Shown here piece by piece: positions 16,244 through 25,375 of a stretch of DNA of 64,000 nucleotides. The stretch's first letter is position 1, and every line of letters begins with the position of its first letter. Both the position numbers and the translations under genes were made by a program. Origin of the DNA: Novosphingobium sp. TH158 (lineage in GTDB: Bacteria; Pseudomonadota; Alphaproteobacteria; Sphingomonadales; Sphingomonadaceae); contig NZ_PKRT01000001.1 in the NCBI RefSeq assembly GCF_002855555.1, forward strand, positions 186,001-250,000, read 5' to 3'. The notes under the pieces are model-generated. The model did not search any database. It was given only the letters and a program-made list of their open reading frames with translations, and was not told where the DNA came from.

Positions 16244-18076
16244 ATGACCTGCGAATTGACCGACCTGCCGCCGGCGGATGAAATCGACATTCCGGCGATG
16301 CGGGCCCGCTATTACGCGGAACGCGACAAGCGCCTGAATTCCAGCCTGGGCGACCAGTACCTGCAGGACGGCCCCGGCGACCTGCACGATTTCTACAACA
16401 AGGACCCCTATATGGCGGTCCAGCCGCGCGACCCCGTGGTCGAGGAACTGGACGTTGCCGTGCTCGGCGCGGGCTTCGGCGGCGTCATGGCCAGCTATCA
16501 CCTTGTCCAGCAGGGCGTCACCAATATCCGCAACATCGACCATTCGGGCGATTTCGGCGGCGTCTGGTACTGGAACCGTTACCCCGGCATCCAGTGCGAC
16601 AACGAGAGCTACTGCTATCTGCCGCTGCTGGAAGAAACCGGCTTCATGCCCTCGCGCCGTTTCGCGCCCGGGCCGGAGATCATGGGCTATATCCGCCTGA
16701 TCGCCGAAAAGTTCGGTTTTGCCGACAAGGCGCTGTTCCACACCCTGATCACCTCGCTGAAGTGGGATGACAGCATCCAGCGCTGGCGCATCGCCACCGA
16801 CCGCGGCGACGAGATCCGCGCCCGCTTCGTCGTGATGGGCTGCGGCGTGCTCAACATGCCCAAGCTGCCCGGCATCCCCGGCATCGCCACCTTCAAGGGC
16901 AAGATGTTCCACACCAGCCGCTGGGAATACGATTACACCGGCGGTTCGTGTGCCAACCCTGTGCTCGACAAGCTGAAGGACAAGCGTGTCGCCATCGTCG
17001 GCACGGGCGCCACCGCGATCCAGGCGGTTCCGCACCTCGCCGAATATGCCAAGCACCTCTACGTCGTGCAGCGCACGCCGAGCTGCGTCGATACCCGTCC
17101 CAACCCGCTGACCGATCCCGACTGGATCAAGAGCCTTGAGCCCGGCTGGCAGCAGGAACGCATCGCCAATTTCCAGCGCCACGCCATGGAAGTGCCCAAG
17201 CCCGGCGAGCCCGACCTCGTCTGCGATTTCTGGACCGAGATCAACCGCAGCCTCTTCGCCGAGCTTGAAGCCGAGGGCTGGCCGCAGGAAACCCCTGAAC
17301 AGTTCATGGCCCGCCGCGAGGTAATCGACTATCGCGTGATGGAACGCTTCCGCCGCCGTGTGGACACCCTGATCAACGACCCGGACCTGGCCGAGCGGCT
17401 GAAGCCTTACTACCGCTTCCTCTGCAAGCGCCCGCTTTCGAGCGACACCTACTACCCGGCCTTCGAGAAGCCCAGCGTCACGCTGATCGACACCTCGGAA
17501 ACGCAGGGCCTGGAGCGGATCACCGAGAAGGGCTTCATGCAGAACGGCGTGGAGTACGAGGTCGACTGCATCATCTTCGCTTCGGGCTTCGAGGTTTCCT
17601 CGAGCCTCGAACGGCGCTGGGGCATCGATGCGATCGAAGGGCGCGGCGGGGTTTCGCTTTACGACCACTGGCGTGAAGGCCCCAAGACCATGCACGGAAC
17701 CATGACTCACGGGTTCCCGAACATGTTCTACATCGGCTACATCCAGGGTGGCCTGAACGGTTCGGTTACCGAGCAGTTCGGCCGCCAGGGCGAGCATTCC
17801 GCCTGGGTGATTGCTGAAACGCTGCGCCGCGGTGCCAAGGTGGCGGAAACCACCGAAGAAGGCATGAACGCCTATTGCAATCACTTCGCCGAGATCGAGG
17901 TCGATACCTCTGCCTTCCAGGCCGAGTGTACGCCGAGCTACTTCAACAACGAAGGCCAGAAGAAAGCCCCGTGGGCGCTGTTCCGCGCCTATGGCCATGG
18001 CTGGGACGCCTGGCTGAAACTGCTTGCCGACTGGCGCGAAGCCGGCAAGTTCGAAGGCATGAAGCTGGAAAGCTGA
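16244..18076 (+). CDS. Baeyer-Villiger type flavin monooxygenase
   Basis: NADPH- and FAD-dependent monooxygenase of 610 residues, expected to insert oxygen next to a ketone or to hydroxylate a related substrate. The FAD Rossmann motif GAGFGG is at residues 75-80. The BVMO fingerprint FKGKMFHTSRW (FxGxxxHxxxW) is at 217-227. The second dinucleotide motif is GTGATAIQAV. A ~70-residue N-terminal extension precedes the FAD domain, as in the larger cyclic-ketone type BVMOs. The ATG at 16244 has GGGAG upstream. It is followed 22 bp later by a Rieske oxygenase, so the two probably act on one pathway. The substrate cannot be read from sequence. Confidence 0.92.
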   Translation: MTCELTDLPPADEIDIPAMRARYYAERDKRLNSSLGDQYLQDGPGDLHDFYNKDPYMAVQPRDPVVEELDVAVLGAGFGGVMASYHLVQQGVTNIRNIDHSGDFGGVWYWNRYPGIQCDNESYCYLPLLEETGFMPSRRFAPGPEIMGYIRLIAEKFGFADKALFHTLITSLKWDDSIQRWRIATDRGDEIRARFVVMGCGVLNMPKLPGIPGIATFKGKMFHTSRWEYDYTGGSCANPVLDKLKDKRVAIVGTGATAIQAVPHLAEYAKHLYVVQRTPSCVDTRPNPLTDPDWIKSLEPGWQQERIANFQRHAMEVPKPGEPDLVCDFWTEINRSLFAELEAEGWPQETPEQFMARREVIDYRVMERFRRRVDTLINDPDLAERLKPYYRFLCKRPLSSDTYYPAFEKPSVTLIDTSETQGLERITEKGFMQNGVEYEVDCIIFASGFEVSSSLERRWGIDAIEGRGGVSLYDHWREGPKTMHGTMTHGFPNMFYIGYIQGGLNGSVTEQFGRQGEHSAWVIAETLRRGAKVAETTEEGMNAYCNHFAEIEVDTSAFQAECTPSYFNNEGQKKAPWALFRAYGHGWDAWLKLLADWREAGKFEGMKLES

Positions 18077-18098
18077 GACAGGTCGCAGGAGACGATAC

Positions 18099-19523
18099 GT
18101 GAGCAAGCAACCGATCACCGACAAGGACATGGATGCCGAGGTCCTCTCGACCTACGGCACCGAAGCCTTCCTCAGCCGGGAATACCTTGAAGCCGAAAAG
18201 AAGCTGCTGTGGCCCAAGGTCTGGCAGATGGTCGAACGGCTCGAGGATTTCCCCGATGTCGGCGACTGGATCACTTACAACGTCGCCGATGAATCGATCG
18301 TCGTGGTGCGCGTGGCCGAGGGCGACCAGCCCGAGGCCTTCCGCGCGTTCCACAACGTCTGCCCGCATCGCGGTCGCCAGCTCGTCTCGGTTCCGGATCA
18401 CCTGCCGGGGCTTAACAGCCATGAGCGGGTCCATTCGGTCCGCGGCAAGAACCGCAAGAACTTCATCTGCGGCTTCCATGGCTGGACCTTCAACACCGAA
18501 GGCGAGAATACCTACATCCTCGACCCGCAGGACTGGGACAATCGCCTGACGCCCGAAATGACCTGCCTCAGCCAGGTCAAGGTGGGCATCTGGGGCGGCT
18601 ACATCTACATCAACATGGATCCGGATTGCGAACCGCTGAAGGAATTCATGGGCCGCGCCGGTGAAATCCTCGATCACTTCGATCTTGCCGGAATGCGCTA
18701 CAAGTGGCGGCAGTGGGCAGTCTATCCGTGTAACTGGAAGACCGCGATCGAGGCCTTCCTCGAGCCTTACCACGTGGCCGGAACACACACCCAGCTGCTG
18801 GCCTATGGCGATTACTACGCCCTGTCCAAGCAGTATGGCTGGCACTCGGTTTCCAGCTACGACACGCGTGACGACAAGTTCAAGATGAGCGAAAGCGCCG
18901 GCACCACCCGCGCCGGCAAGGGCGATGACGCGCGCGTTTCGACCTATGAGCTGATCCGCGAAAACTATGAGACGGTGAACTATTCCGCCTCTACCGAAAC
19001 GCTGGTCAAGGCTGCCAGCCGGCTGGTCGACGAGCTTCCGGAAACCGCCACTCCCGCCGAAATCATCGCCCACTGGCTCAAGAGCGCCAAGGCCGACGAC
19101 GCGGCGCGCGGCGTGATCTGGCCAGAGGTTCCCCCTGAGATCAAGCAGGAATCGGGCCTCGCCTGGGGACTGTGGCCCAACCAGAACATCTTGCACGGCG
19201 AGACCTTTGCGCTGTGCTACCGGGTGCGCCCCTATGGCGACGATCCCAACAAGTGCGTGTTCGAAAGCTATGCGCTTGAGCGCTTCCCCGAGGGCGAAGT
19301 GCCGCAGACCGAGTGGACCTATGCCGATCCCACGGGTGACAACTGGGGTTCGGTCCTGGCGCAGGACTTCTCGAACATGGAATTCGTCCAGAAGGGCATG
19401 AAGTCCAGCGGGTTCCGCGGCACGCTGCCCAATCCGCATCAGGAGCAGAAGGTGATCAACCTGCACCGCAACCTGGCGCGGGTGCTGGAAGGACGCGGGG
19501 CGCCGGTCAAGCTGCTTGACTGA
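18099..19523 (+). CDS. Rieske aromatic-ring-hydroxylating oxygenase, alpha subunit
   Basis: A 474-residue oxygenase. The Rieske [2Fe-2S] ligands are C88/H90 (NVCPHRG) and C124/H127 (CGFHGW). The mononuclear iron site is in EPYHVAGTH (H225, H230). The GTG start follows CAGGAG. No beta subunit, ferredoxin or reductase gene is present in the window, so electrons must come from a system encoded elsewhere. Operon position after the BVMO suggests joint breakdown of an alicyclic, terpenoid or steroid-like compound; that is inference. A convergent TetR gene follows 6 bp after the stop. Confidence 0.92.
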   Translation: MSKQPITDKDMDAEVLSTYGTEAFLSREYLEAEKKLLWPKVWQMVERLEDFPDVGDWITYNVADESIVVVRVAEGDQPEAFRAFHNVCPHRGRQLVSVPDHLPGLNSHERVHSVRGKNRKNFICGFHGWTFNTEGENTYILDPQDWDNRLTPEMTCLSQVKVGIWGGYIYINMDPDCEPLKEFMGRAGEILDHFDLAGMRYKWRQWAVYPCNWKTAIEAFLEPYHVAGTHTQLLAYGDYYALSKQYGWHSVSSYDTRDDKFKMSESAGTTRAGKGDDARVSTYELIRENYETVNYSASTETLVKAASRLVDELPETATPAEIIAHWLKSAKADDAARGVIWPEVPPEIKQESGLAWGLWPNQNILHGETFALCYRVRPYGDDPNKCVFESYALERFPEGEVPQTEWTYADPTGDNWGSVLAQDFSNMEFVQKGMKSSGFRGTLPNPHQEQKVINLHRNLARVLEGRGAPVKLLD

Positions 19524-19529
19524 GGCGTC

Positions 19530-20183
19530 CTAGCCGGGCTGCTGCAGCCGCTCCTTCACGGCCGGCAGGTGTTCTGCCACCAGTGAGCCGTAGAGGGAGA
19601 GGCGCAGCAGCTCGCGCGAGAAGCGTTCGGCCGAGGCCTTGCGCTGCGCTTCGTCCATTTGCGTTGCATGGGCCCAGACGGGCCACAGGAACGTGCCGGC
19701 CAGCCCGATCAGCGACAGGACTTCCGCATCGATGCCCGGCTGCGCCAGCCGCGTTTCGGTAAACAGGCGCAGCGAGCCGACATATTTCTTCCAGAACACG
19801 TCCTCGGCGGGATTGTCGGAGGCGAGCACCTGCATCAGCCAGACCCGGCACAAGTCAGGGTTCTGCATGGCGAACTGCGCCAGGTTCTCGGTCAGGGCGA
19901 CCTGGTCGATTTCCTCGACCGGGGCATCGCCAAGCGCGGTTTCGCCGCCATAAACTGCCTTGAGCAGGATTTCCGAGACCGAGGAAATGGTCAGGGCGAC
20001 GAGTTCTTCGCGGTTGGCGAAATGCATGTAGGCCGTGCCGCGATTGACGCCGGCCGCTTCGGCAACGGCGCTGACGCTCAGTCCTTCGATTCCGTCCACG
20101 GCAAGGATGCCGCGCGCTGCCTCAAGGATTTCCTCGCGGGTTGCTTCCGGGTTGCGCCGCCGACGTTTTGGCAGTTCGTCCAT
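19530..20183 (-). CDS. TetR-family transcriptional regulator
   Basis: A 217-residue TetR regulator. The N-terminal HTH is ATREEILEAARGILAVDG, then SVSAVAEAAGVNRGTAYMHF and ANREEL. The C-terminal part is an all-helical ligand domain. The ATG at 20183 is used because the longer frame reads through the tRNA-Pro gene. It converges on the BVMO-Rieske pair and is the likely local regulator of it, though TetR genes usually sit divergent from their target. Confidence 0.88.
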   Translation of the reverse strand: MDELPKRRRRNPEATREEILEAARGILAVDGIEGLSVSAVAEAAGVNRGTAYMHFANREELVALTISSVSEILLKAVYGGETALGDAPVEEIDQVALTENLAQFAMQNPDLCRVWLMQVLASDNPAEDVFWKKYVGSLRLFTETRLAQPGIDAEVLSLIGLAGTFLWPVWAHATQMDEAQRKASAERFSRELLRLSLYGSLVAEHLPAVKERLQQPG

Positions 20184-20245
20184 GCTTGCCCGCCCAGTGC
20201 GACAATTGATCGAAGGCGGCAACTCGATGCCTTCCTTCAGGAAAA

Positions 20246-20322
20246 TGGTCGGGACGAGAGGATTCGAACCTCCGACCCCCACACCCCCAGTGTGATGCGC
20301 TACCAGGCTGCGCTACGTCCCG
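20246..20322 (-). tRNA. tRNA-Pro (anticodon GGG)
   Basis: Minus-strand cloverleaf with acceptor CGGGACG/CGTCCCG, discriminator A and encoded CCA (20246-20248). The anticodon stem TCACA/TGTGG encloses CTGGGGG with anticodon GGG. It differs from the tRNA-Pro(TGG) gene at 9241 mainly in the anticodon arm and part of the acceptor stem. Confidence 0.95.
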
Positions 20323-20565
20323 ACCGGTTCCTTCAAGGCAGAGCTGTGTCTGCCGGGGAGAGGCGGCCTATAGGCAGGCTGACCGGCGGATGCAAGCGGG
20401 CTTGCACCGCCTTTTTCATTCCCCTTGGGGACTTGCGGCGCGCGTTGCCCTTTACCATCTTTGCTGCTAACCCGCGCGCCACCACGGGTCCGGTGGCTTC
20501 GGGAGGGCGGCAAGATCGTCGCCGGGGCAAGAGGACCGTCTGAACAGAAAGCGAAAATTCCTTCC

Positions 20566-20895
20566 ATGAGCAGCGCAACCCTTTCGCTCCTGGCCGCCGG
20601 TTCGGCCGCTTCGGGGCCTCCGGCCTGGACCAGCTTCCTGCCGCTGGTGCTGATGTTCCTGATCTTCTGGTTCCTCATCCTGCGCCCGCAGATGCGCCAG
20701 CAGAAGGCCCTGCGTGACAAGATCGCCGCGGTGAAGAAGGGCGACCAGGTGGTTACCGGTGGCGGCTTTGTCGGCAAGGTCGTCAAGGCGGACGAAAACT
20801 ACCTGGAGATCGAGCTTGGCCAGAACATGAAGGTGAAGGCCCTGCGCAATTCGATTCTCGACGTCATCGCGCCTCCCGGCGCGGCGAATGACTGA
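20566..20895 (+). CDS. yajC: Preprotein translocase subunit YajC
   Basis: A 109-residue inner-membrane partner of SecDF. The single membrane segment is SFLPLVLMFLIFWFLILRPQ, followed by the family signature MRQQKALRDKIAAVKKGDQV and VTGGGFVGKV. The ATG at 20566 gives the usual length; the longer frame to 20425 would add an unlikely N-terminus. It begins the operon yajC-secD-secF. Confidence 0.95.
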   Translation: MSSATLSLLAAGSAASGPPAWTSFLPLVLMFLIFWFLILRPQMRQQKALRDKIAAVKKGDQVVTGGGFVGKVVKADENYLEIELGQNMKVKALRNSILDVIAPPGAAND

Positions 20896-20915
20896 CAAGC
20901 GGCGGAAACGGACCG

Positions 20916-22517
20916 ATGCTGGATTTCCCGCGCTGGAAGCAGGCGTTTTACTGGTCGCTGACAGCCATCGCGCTGCTGGCGGCCATGCCTTCGATGTTCT
21001 CGCTCGGGAACCTGGACTGGCCCAAGGCGCTGCCCGCGCCGCACATCAACCTGGGTCTCGACCTTGCCGGGGGCAGCCATATCCTGCTTGAGGCAAACCC
21101 GGAACAGGTTCGCCGCCAGCGGCTCGACAACATGGAGGAGGATGTCCAGAATCGCCTCCGCCGGGCCAATCCGCAGATCCGCATCGGCGACATTTCCACC
21201 CGCGACGGCACAGTGAATTTCCTGCTCGCCGACGCGTCGCAAGTGGACAAGGCGCGCGCAGAGATCGAGCCCCTGTTGAACGCCAACGCTTCGGGTGCGC
21301 GCGAATGGGACTTCCAGGTTGTCGAAGGCAACCGCATCGTCCTGAGGCCGACCAAGGGCGGCATCGACAATGCCATTGCCCAGGCCATGGACACGGCGGT
21401 CGAAGTGGTCCGCAAGCGTATCGACGCGCTCGGCACGCGCGAGCCGACGATCATCCGCCAGGGTGCGGACCGCATCGTCGTGCAGGTGCCCGGCCTGAAA
21501 GACCCTGCCGCGCTCAAGAGCCAGCTGGGCCAGACCGCCAAGCTTGAATTCAAGCTGGTTGACCAGAGTGCGCTTGCCGACGACCTGCTCAAGGGCATTG
21601 CCCCTCCGGGCAGCCAGTTCGTGCCCTATGCCGATCCCTCGAAGTACGGCGCCCCCGGGCTTGCCGTGAAGCGCTATGGCGGCATCAAGGGCGACCAGCT
21701 CACCAATGCTGTCCAGTCGAACGACCAGCAGACCAACGAGGCGGTCGTCTCGATCACCTTCGACCAGCAGGGCGGCGCCAAGTTCGCCAAGCTGACCAGC
21801 GAGAACGTCAACAAGCCCTTCGCCATCATCCTTGACGGCAAGGTGCTCTCGGCACCCAACATCAACGAGCCGATCCTTGGCGGAACCGCCCAGATTTCCG
21901 GCGGCTTCACCACCGAAACCGCCAACCAGCTGGCGATCAACCTGCGCTCCGGTGCCCTGCCGGTCGATCTCAAGGTGGTTGAAGAGCGCACCGTCGGCCC
22001 GGACCTTGGCGCGGACTCGATCCGCAAGGGCCTGATCGCCTTCATGGTGGGCACTGCGGCGCTGATGGCCTTCATGATCGCAACCTATGGCCGCTTCGGC
22101 ATCTATGCCTGCGTCGGCCTCGTGATCAACACGCTGATGATCCTTGGCGTCATGGCTCTGGCCAATACCACGCTGACGCTGCCGGGCATCGCCGGCTTCG
22201 TGCTGACCATCGGTGCGGCGGTGGACGCCAACGTGCTGATCAACGAACGTATCCGGGAGGAACGGGCAAGGGGCCGGCGCGTCGTCCAGGCGGTCGATGC
22301 CGGTTACAAGGAAGCCAGCCGCGCCATCTTCGACGCCAACGTCACCAACGTGATCGCGGCGGTGCTGATGGGCTACTTCGGCAGCGGCCCGATCCGTGGC
22401 TTCGCGATCGTGCTGATCATCGGTATCGTCACCTCGGTCTTCACCGCCGTCACGCTGACCCGCATGTGGGTCGCGGGCTGGCTGCGCAAGGCGCGGCCGG
22501 CGGACCTGAACCTGTAA
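20916..22517 (+). CDS. secD: Protein translocase subunit SecD
   Basis: Membrane component that uses the proton-motive force to assist late export through SecYEG. It has 533 residues, the usual alphaproteobacterial length. The N-terminal membrane segment is followed by the GLDLAGGSHILLEAN box. A large periplasmic domain includes KRIDALGTREPTIIRQGADR. A six-helix membrane half follows, with GAAVDANVLINERIREE. The gene lies 20 bp after yajC and 12 bp before secF. Confidence 0.97.
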   Translation: MLDFPRWKQAFYWSLTAIALLAAMPSMFSLGNLDWPKALPAPHINLGLDLAGGSHILLEANPEQVRRQRLDNMEEDVQNRLRRANPQIRIGDISTRDGTVNFLLADASQVDKARAEIEPLLNANASGAREWDFQVVEGNRIVLRPTKGGIDNAIAQAMDTAVEVVRKRIDALGTREPTIIRQGADRIVVQVPGLKDPAALKSQLGQTAKLEFKLVDQSALADDLLKGIAPPGSQFVPYADPSKYGAPGLAVKRYGGIKGDQLTNAVQSNDQQTNEAVVSITFDQQGGAKFAKLTSENVNKPFAIILDGKVLSAPNINEPILGGTAQISGGFTTETANQLAINLRSGALPVDLKVVEERTVGPDLGADSIRKGLIAFMVGTAALMAFMIATYGRFGIYACVGLVINTLMILGVMALANTTLTLPGIAGFVLTIGAAVDANVLINERIREERARGRRVVQAVDAGYKEASRAIFDANVTNVIAAVLMGYFGSGPIRGFAIVLIIGIVTSVFTAVTLTRMWVAGWLRKARPADLNL

Positions 22518-22529
22518 GGAACGGCAGAC

Positions 22530-23507
22530 ATGAAACTCCTCAAGCTCGTTCCCGACAACACCAATATCCGCTTCCTGCGGTGGCGTGTGCCGTTCTACGT
22601 GATCTCCTCGCTGCTGATGGCGGCGAGCCTGTTCCTGGTATTCACCAAGGGCCTGAACATGGGCGTCGATTTCATCGGCGGCCAGATGATCCGCGTAACC
22701 TTCGTCCAGACGGCCGAAGCGCCGGTGGCGCAACTGCGCGAGCAGGTGGGCGCACTGGGCTATGGCGAACCGACCATCCAGCAATACGGCAAGCCCAACG
22801 AGGTTTCGATCCGCATGAAGCTGCCCGAAGGCGCGGAAGCCGATCCGGGCATTTCCGATGCGATGGCAAAGCGGATCACTGCCGATATCCGGGCAAAGCA
22901 TCCCGATGCGCGGATCGACGGCATCGATTCGGTTTCCGGCAAGGTCTCGAAGGAGCTGGGCTGGATCGCATTCCAGGCACTGGGCTTCGCCGCGCTGGCG
23001 ATTGCGGCCTATATCTGGTTCCGCTTCGAATGGCAGTTCGGCGTGGGGGCCTTGTGGAGCCTCGCGCATGACGTGACGCTGACGCTGGGGCTTTTCGCCG
23101 TTACCCAGATGGAGTTCGACCTCAACATCGTGGCGGCCCTGCTGACGCTGATCGGCTATTCGCTCAACGATACGATCGTCGTCTATGACCGCATCCGCGA
23201 GAACATGAAGAAGTATCGCAAGATGCCGATCCCGGAGCTGCTGGACCTTTCGGTGAACGAAACGCTCTCGCGCACGATTGTCACTTCGCTGTCGGTGCTG
23301 ATCACGCTGCTTGCGTTGCTGCTGCTTGGCCCGAACGTGATCTTCGGTTTCACCGCCGCGATCACGCTGGGCATCTTCGTGGGCACCTACAGCTCGATCT
23401 ACATGGCCGCGCCCATCCTGATCTGGCTGAAGGTCACTCCGACCAGCTTCATCCCGCAGGAAACTGCGCTCGACCGGCAGGAACGCCTCGCCCGCGAACA
23501 GGGATGA
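22530..23507 (+). CDS. secF: Protein translocase subunit SecF
   Basis: A 325-residue partner of SecD with six predicted membrane segments. Family motifs are NMGVDFIGGQMIRVTF near residue 46 and SLNDTIVVYDRIRENMK in the membrane half. The stop is followed by the inverted repeat cgcccgg (23509) / ccgggcg (23526), shared with the convergent glycosyltransferase gene and probably a weak bidirectional terminator. Confidence 0.97.
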   Translation: MKLLKLVPDNTNIRFLRWRVPFYVISSLLMAASLFLVFTKGLNMGVDFIGGQMIRVTFVQTAEAPVAQLREQVGALGYGEPTIQQYGKPNEVSIRMKLPEGAEADPGISDAMAKRITADIRAKHPDARIDGIDSVSGKVSKELGWIAFQALGFAALAIAAYIWFRFEWQFGVGALWSLAHDVTLTLGLFAVTQMEFDLNIVAALLTLIGYSLNDTIVVYDRIRENMKKYRKMPIPELLDLSVNETLSRTIVTSLSVLITLLALLLLGPNVIFGFTAAITLGIFVGTYSSIYMAAPILIWLKVTPTSFIPQETALDRQERLAREQG

Positions 23508-23519
23508 ACGCCCGGAATG

Positions 23520-24713
23520 TCAGGGCCGGGCGATCCGCCGGTAATGCGCGGATAGCCCGGCAGCATTTACTTCCCAGCTGAAGCGCGCCGCATGGGCGGC
23601 GACAGTGGCCTGCGAGGGCGGATTGGCGAGCAGTTCGCGCACGGCTTCGGCAATCGCTGCGGGCGTGCGCTGCGCCAGTCGGCCGGCGTCCGGCCCCGTC
23701 ACCACCTCGCGCGCGCCGCCCACGTCGGGAATGACAATGGGCGTGCCGCAGGCGATCGCCTCGACCCAGGCGTTGGCCAGTCCCTCGCGCTCCGACGGCA
23801 GGACCATGACGTCTGCCGCCGAGAGCAGCGTGGCGAGTTTCCCTGCCGGAACCGATCCCGCGAATTGGACCCGCTCTTCAAGGCCAAGGCGCGATGCCAA
23901 GGAGGCAAAGTTCGCCCGTTCCGGCCCCTGTCCGGCAAGCACAAGTCGCGCCTGCGGAATCGCTGCAAGCGCCTCGATCACCAGGGCCTGGCCTTTCAGC
24001 GGGATCAGGTTACCCACGGCAACGAGCAGCGGGCCTTCGCAGGGTATCGCCAGTTCGGCATCGGCGGCGACCTGCTGCCGCGCTTCGCGCCTTGGAACCG
24101 GCTTGAAGCGTGTGTGGTCAAGCCCGGTATGATACACCTCGATCCGGTCTCCGGGCAGCCCCAGGTCGATCATGTCGGCGCGCAGGGCAGCGGAGACAGC
24201 CCGCATGCCTGCCGCCTGCTGTCCGGCGGAGAGGATCTGCGGGCGCGCCGATGCGGCCTTGCCCCACAGGTGGATGTCCGAACCGCGCGCCGTGATGCTC
24301 AGCGGCAGGCCAAGCGCGTGCGCCACTCGGGCCGCGGCCGGACCCTCCGGATAGAAGAACTGCGCGTCGATCACGTCGAACGGCCGTTCGGCATGGAGCC
24401 GCCGCGCCAGTGGCAGCACGGCGCGGGCAAGCAGCGCCGGGTTCCACCGCGCGCTGATGCCCGGCACATAGGCAAAGGGCACGTAATGGACGGGGAAGGG
24501 GGGATTACGATCTGCCGGCAGGGCAAGCGCGCCTGCCGGCAACCTGCGCAGCAGCGAGAGCGGCCAGACAGGCCGGGCGACCGGGCAGACAAGCGCAAGC
24601 TCGATATCGCCTCGGGCCGCCAGCGCATCGAACTGGCGGGCGACGAACAGGCCGAAGCCCGGCCGCGCGGCAGATGGGAACAGCGTCGAAAGCGAAAGGA
24701 CGCGCAAGCTCAC
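23520..24713 (-). CDS. Group 1 (GT4) glycosyltransferase
   Basis: A GT-B fold glycosyltransferase of 397 residues, predicted to add a sugar from a nucleotide donor to a cell-surface glycan or lipid. The N-terminal Rossmann half starts SLRVLSLSTLFPSAARPGFG. The C-terminal donor-binding half has LLVAVGNLIPLKGQALVIEA, RLVLAGQGPERANF and the E-x7-E motif in PSEREGLANAWVEAIACGTP. The GTG at 24713 overlaps the stop of the upstream S24 gene (GTGA), so the two are translated together. The acceptor is unknown. Confidence 0.88.
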   Translation of the reverse strand: MSLRVLSLSTLFPSAARPGFGLFVARQFDALAARGDIELALVCPVARPVWPLSLLRRLPAGALALPADRNPPFPVHYVPFAYVPGISARWNPALLARAVLPLARRLHAERPFDVIDAQFFYPEGPAAARVAHALGLPLSITARGSDIHLWGKAASARPQILSAGQQAAGMRAVSAALRADMIDLGLPGDRIEVYHTGLDHTRFKPVPRREARQQVAADAELAIPCEGPLLVAVGNLIPLKGQALVIEALAAIPQARLVLAGQGPERANFASLASRLGLEERVQFAGSVPAGKLATLLSAADVMVLPSEREGLANAWVEAIACGTPIVIPDVGGAREVVTGPDAGRLAQRTPAAIAEAVRELLANPPSQATVAAHAARFSWEVNAAGLSAHYRRIARP

Positions 24714-25282
24714 AACTTGCGCACCAGCATTTCGGCGACGGCGAGCCATGCAGCATTATCGACGACCACTTGCCGCTGGCCGGCACCCGGCGGGAACAGG
24801 GCGACACGGCGGGCATCGCGATCGATCATGCGGCCGAAAGCAAAGCGGCCGCCGGGGCGCGGCACCAGCACATCGCGATTGATGCAGCGCGGCCAGTCCT
24901 CCTCGGAAACCTGGCGGAACCACACCTGGTCTCCGGCGCGATATTCGCCGCAGGAAGCATCGACCGCCATGGCCATCAGCGGACCATCGCCGCCAAGCGC
25001 CGTCGGCAGGATGGCATCGCGCGGGGCGGGCAGGGCTTCTGCCCCGGCATCGGTCAGGCGCGCCACCATCTGCGGCTGGGCGCTTTCTTCCCCGCGCACC
25101 AGCAGTTCCGGATCGACGCCGAGCGCCAACGCGATGCGGTTCATCCAGGTCAGCGACAACTGCCGCGTTCCGGTTTCCAGACGCCCGATGGTCTGCGCCG
25201 TGGTTGGTGGCGAACAGCGTTCGGCCACATCGGCAAGGGTCAGCCCCTTTTCGCGGCGGATGTCTCGGATGCGGTTGATCAT
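24710..25282 (-). CDS. XRE-family regulator with S24 peptidase-like domain
   Basis: A 190-residue CI/LexA-like repressor. The N-terminal HTH is INRIRDIRREKGLTLADVAE and TAQTIGRLETGTRQLSLTW. The C-terminal S24-like half includes GDQVWFRQVSEEDWPRC. I do not see a clear Ser-Lys self-cleavage pair, so autocleavage is uncertain. ATG 25282 is chosen because it places the HTH at the N-terminus. The palindrome aaccaaattggtt lies 14 bp upstream. It is divergent to a DUF6456 gene and coupled to the glycosyltransferase. Confidence 0.85.
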   Translation of the reverse strand: MINRIRDIRREKGLTLADVAERCSPPTTAQTIGRLETGTRQLSLTWMNRIALALGVDPELLVRGEESAQPQMVARLTDAGAEALPAPRDAILPTALGGDGPLMAMAVDASCGEYRAGDQVWFRQVSEEDWPRCINRDVLVPRPGGRFAFGRMIDRDARRVALFPPGAGQRQVVVDNAAWLAVAEMLVRKL

Positions 25283-25295
25283 GGCAGGGTTCCGG

Positions 25296-25324
25296 TAACC
25301 AAATTGGTTTTTCCGCTTTCCTAC
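25296..25324. promoter_or_regulatory. Palindromic operator between S24 repressor and DUF6456 genes
   Basis: The perfect 6+1+6 inverted repeat aaccaa-a-ttggtt occupies 25297-25309. It is followed by gctttcctac at 25315-25324. Position between two divergent genes suggests control of both by the S24-type repressor. Both words recur upstream of the holin at 16109-16135. Confidence 0.5.
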
Positions 25325-25375
25325 ACACAACCACTTTTGGCAAGCCGGATTCGCAGCAGGAACAGGAGAACGGCA

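Noticed and set aside
16166..18130. 654-codon minus-strand frame opposite the BVMO gene
   Set aside because: The plus strand carries the BVMO fingerprint and FAD motifs; the minus frame has none.
20799..23069. 756-codon minus-strand frame opposite secD-secF
   Set aside because: SecD and SecF are certain on the plus strand; the shadow lacks any domain.
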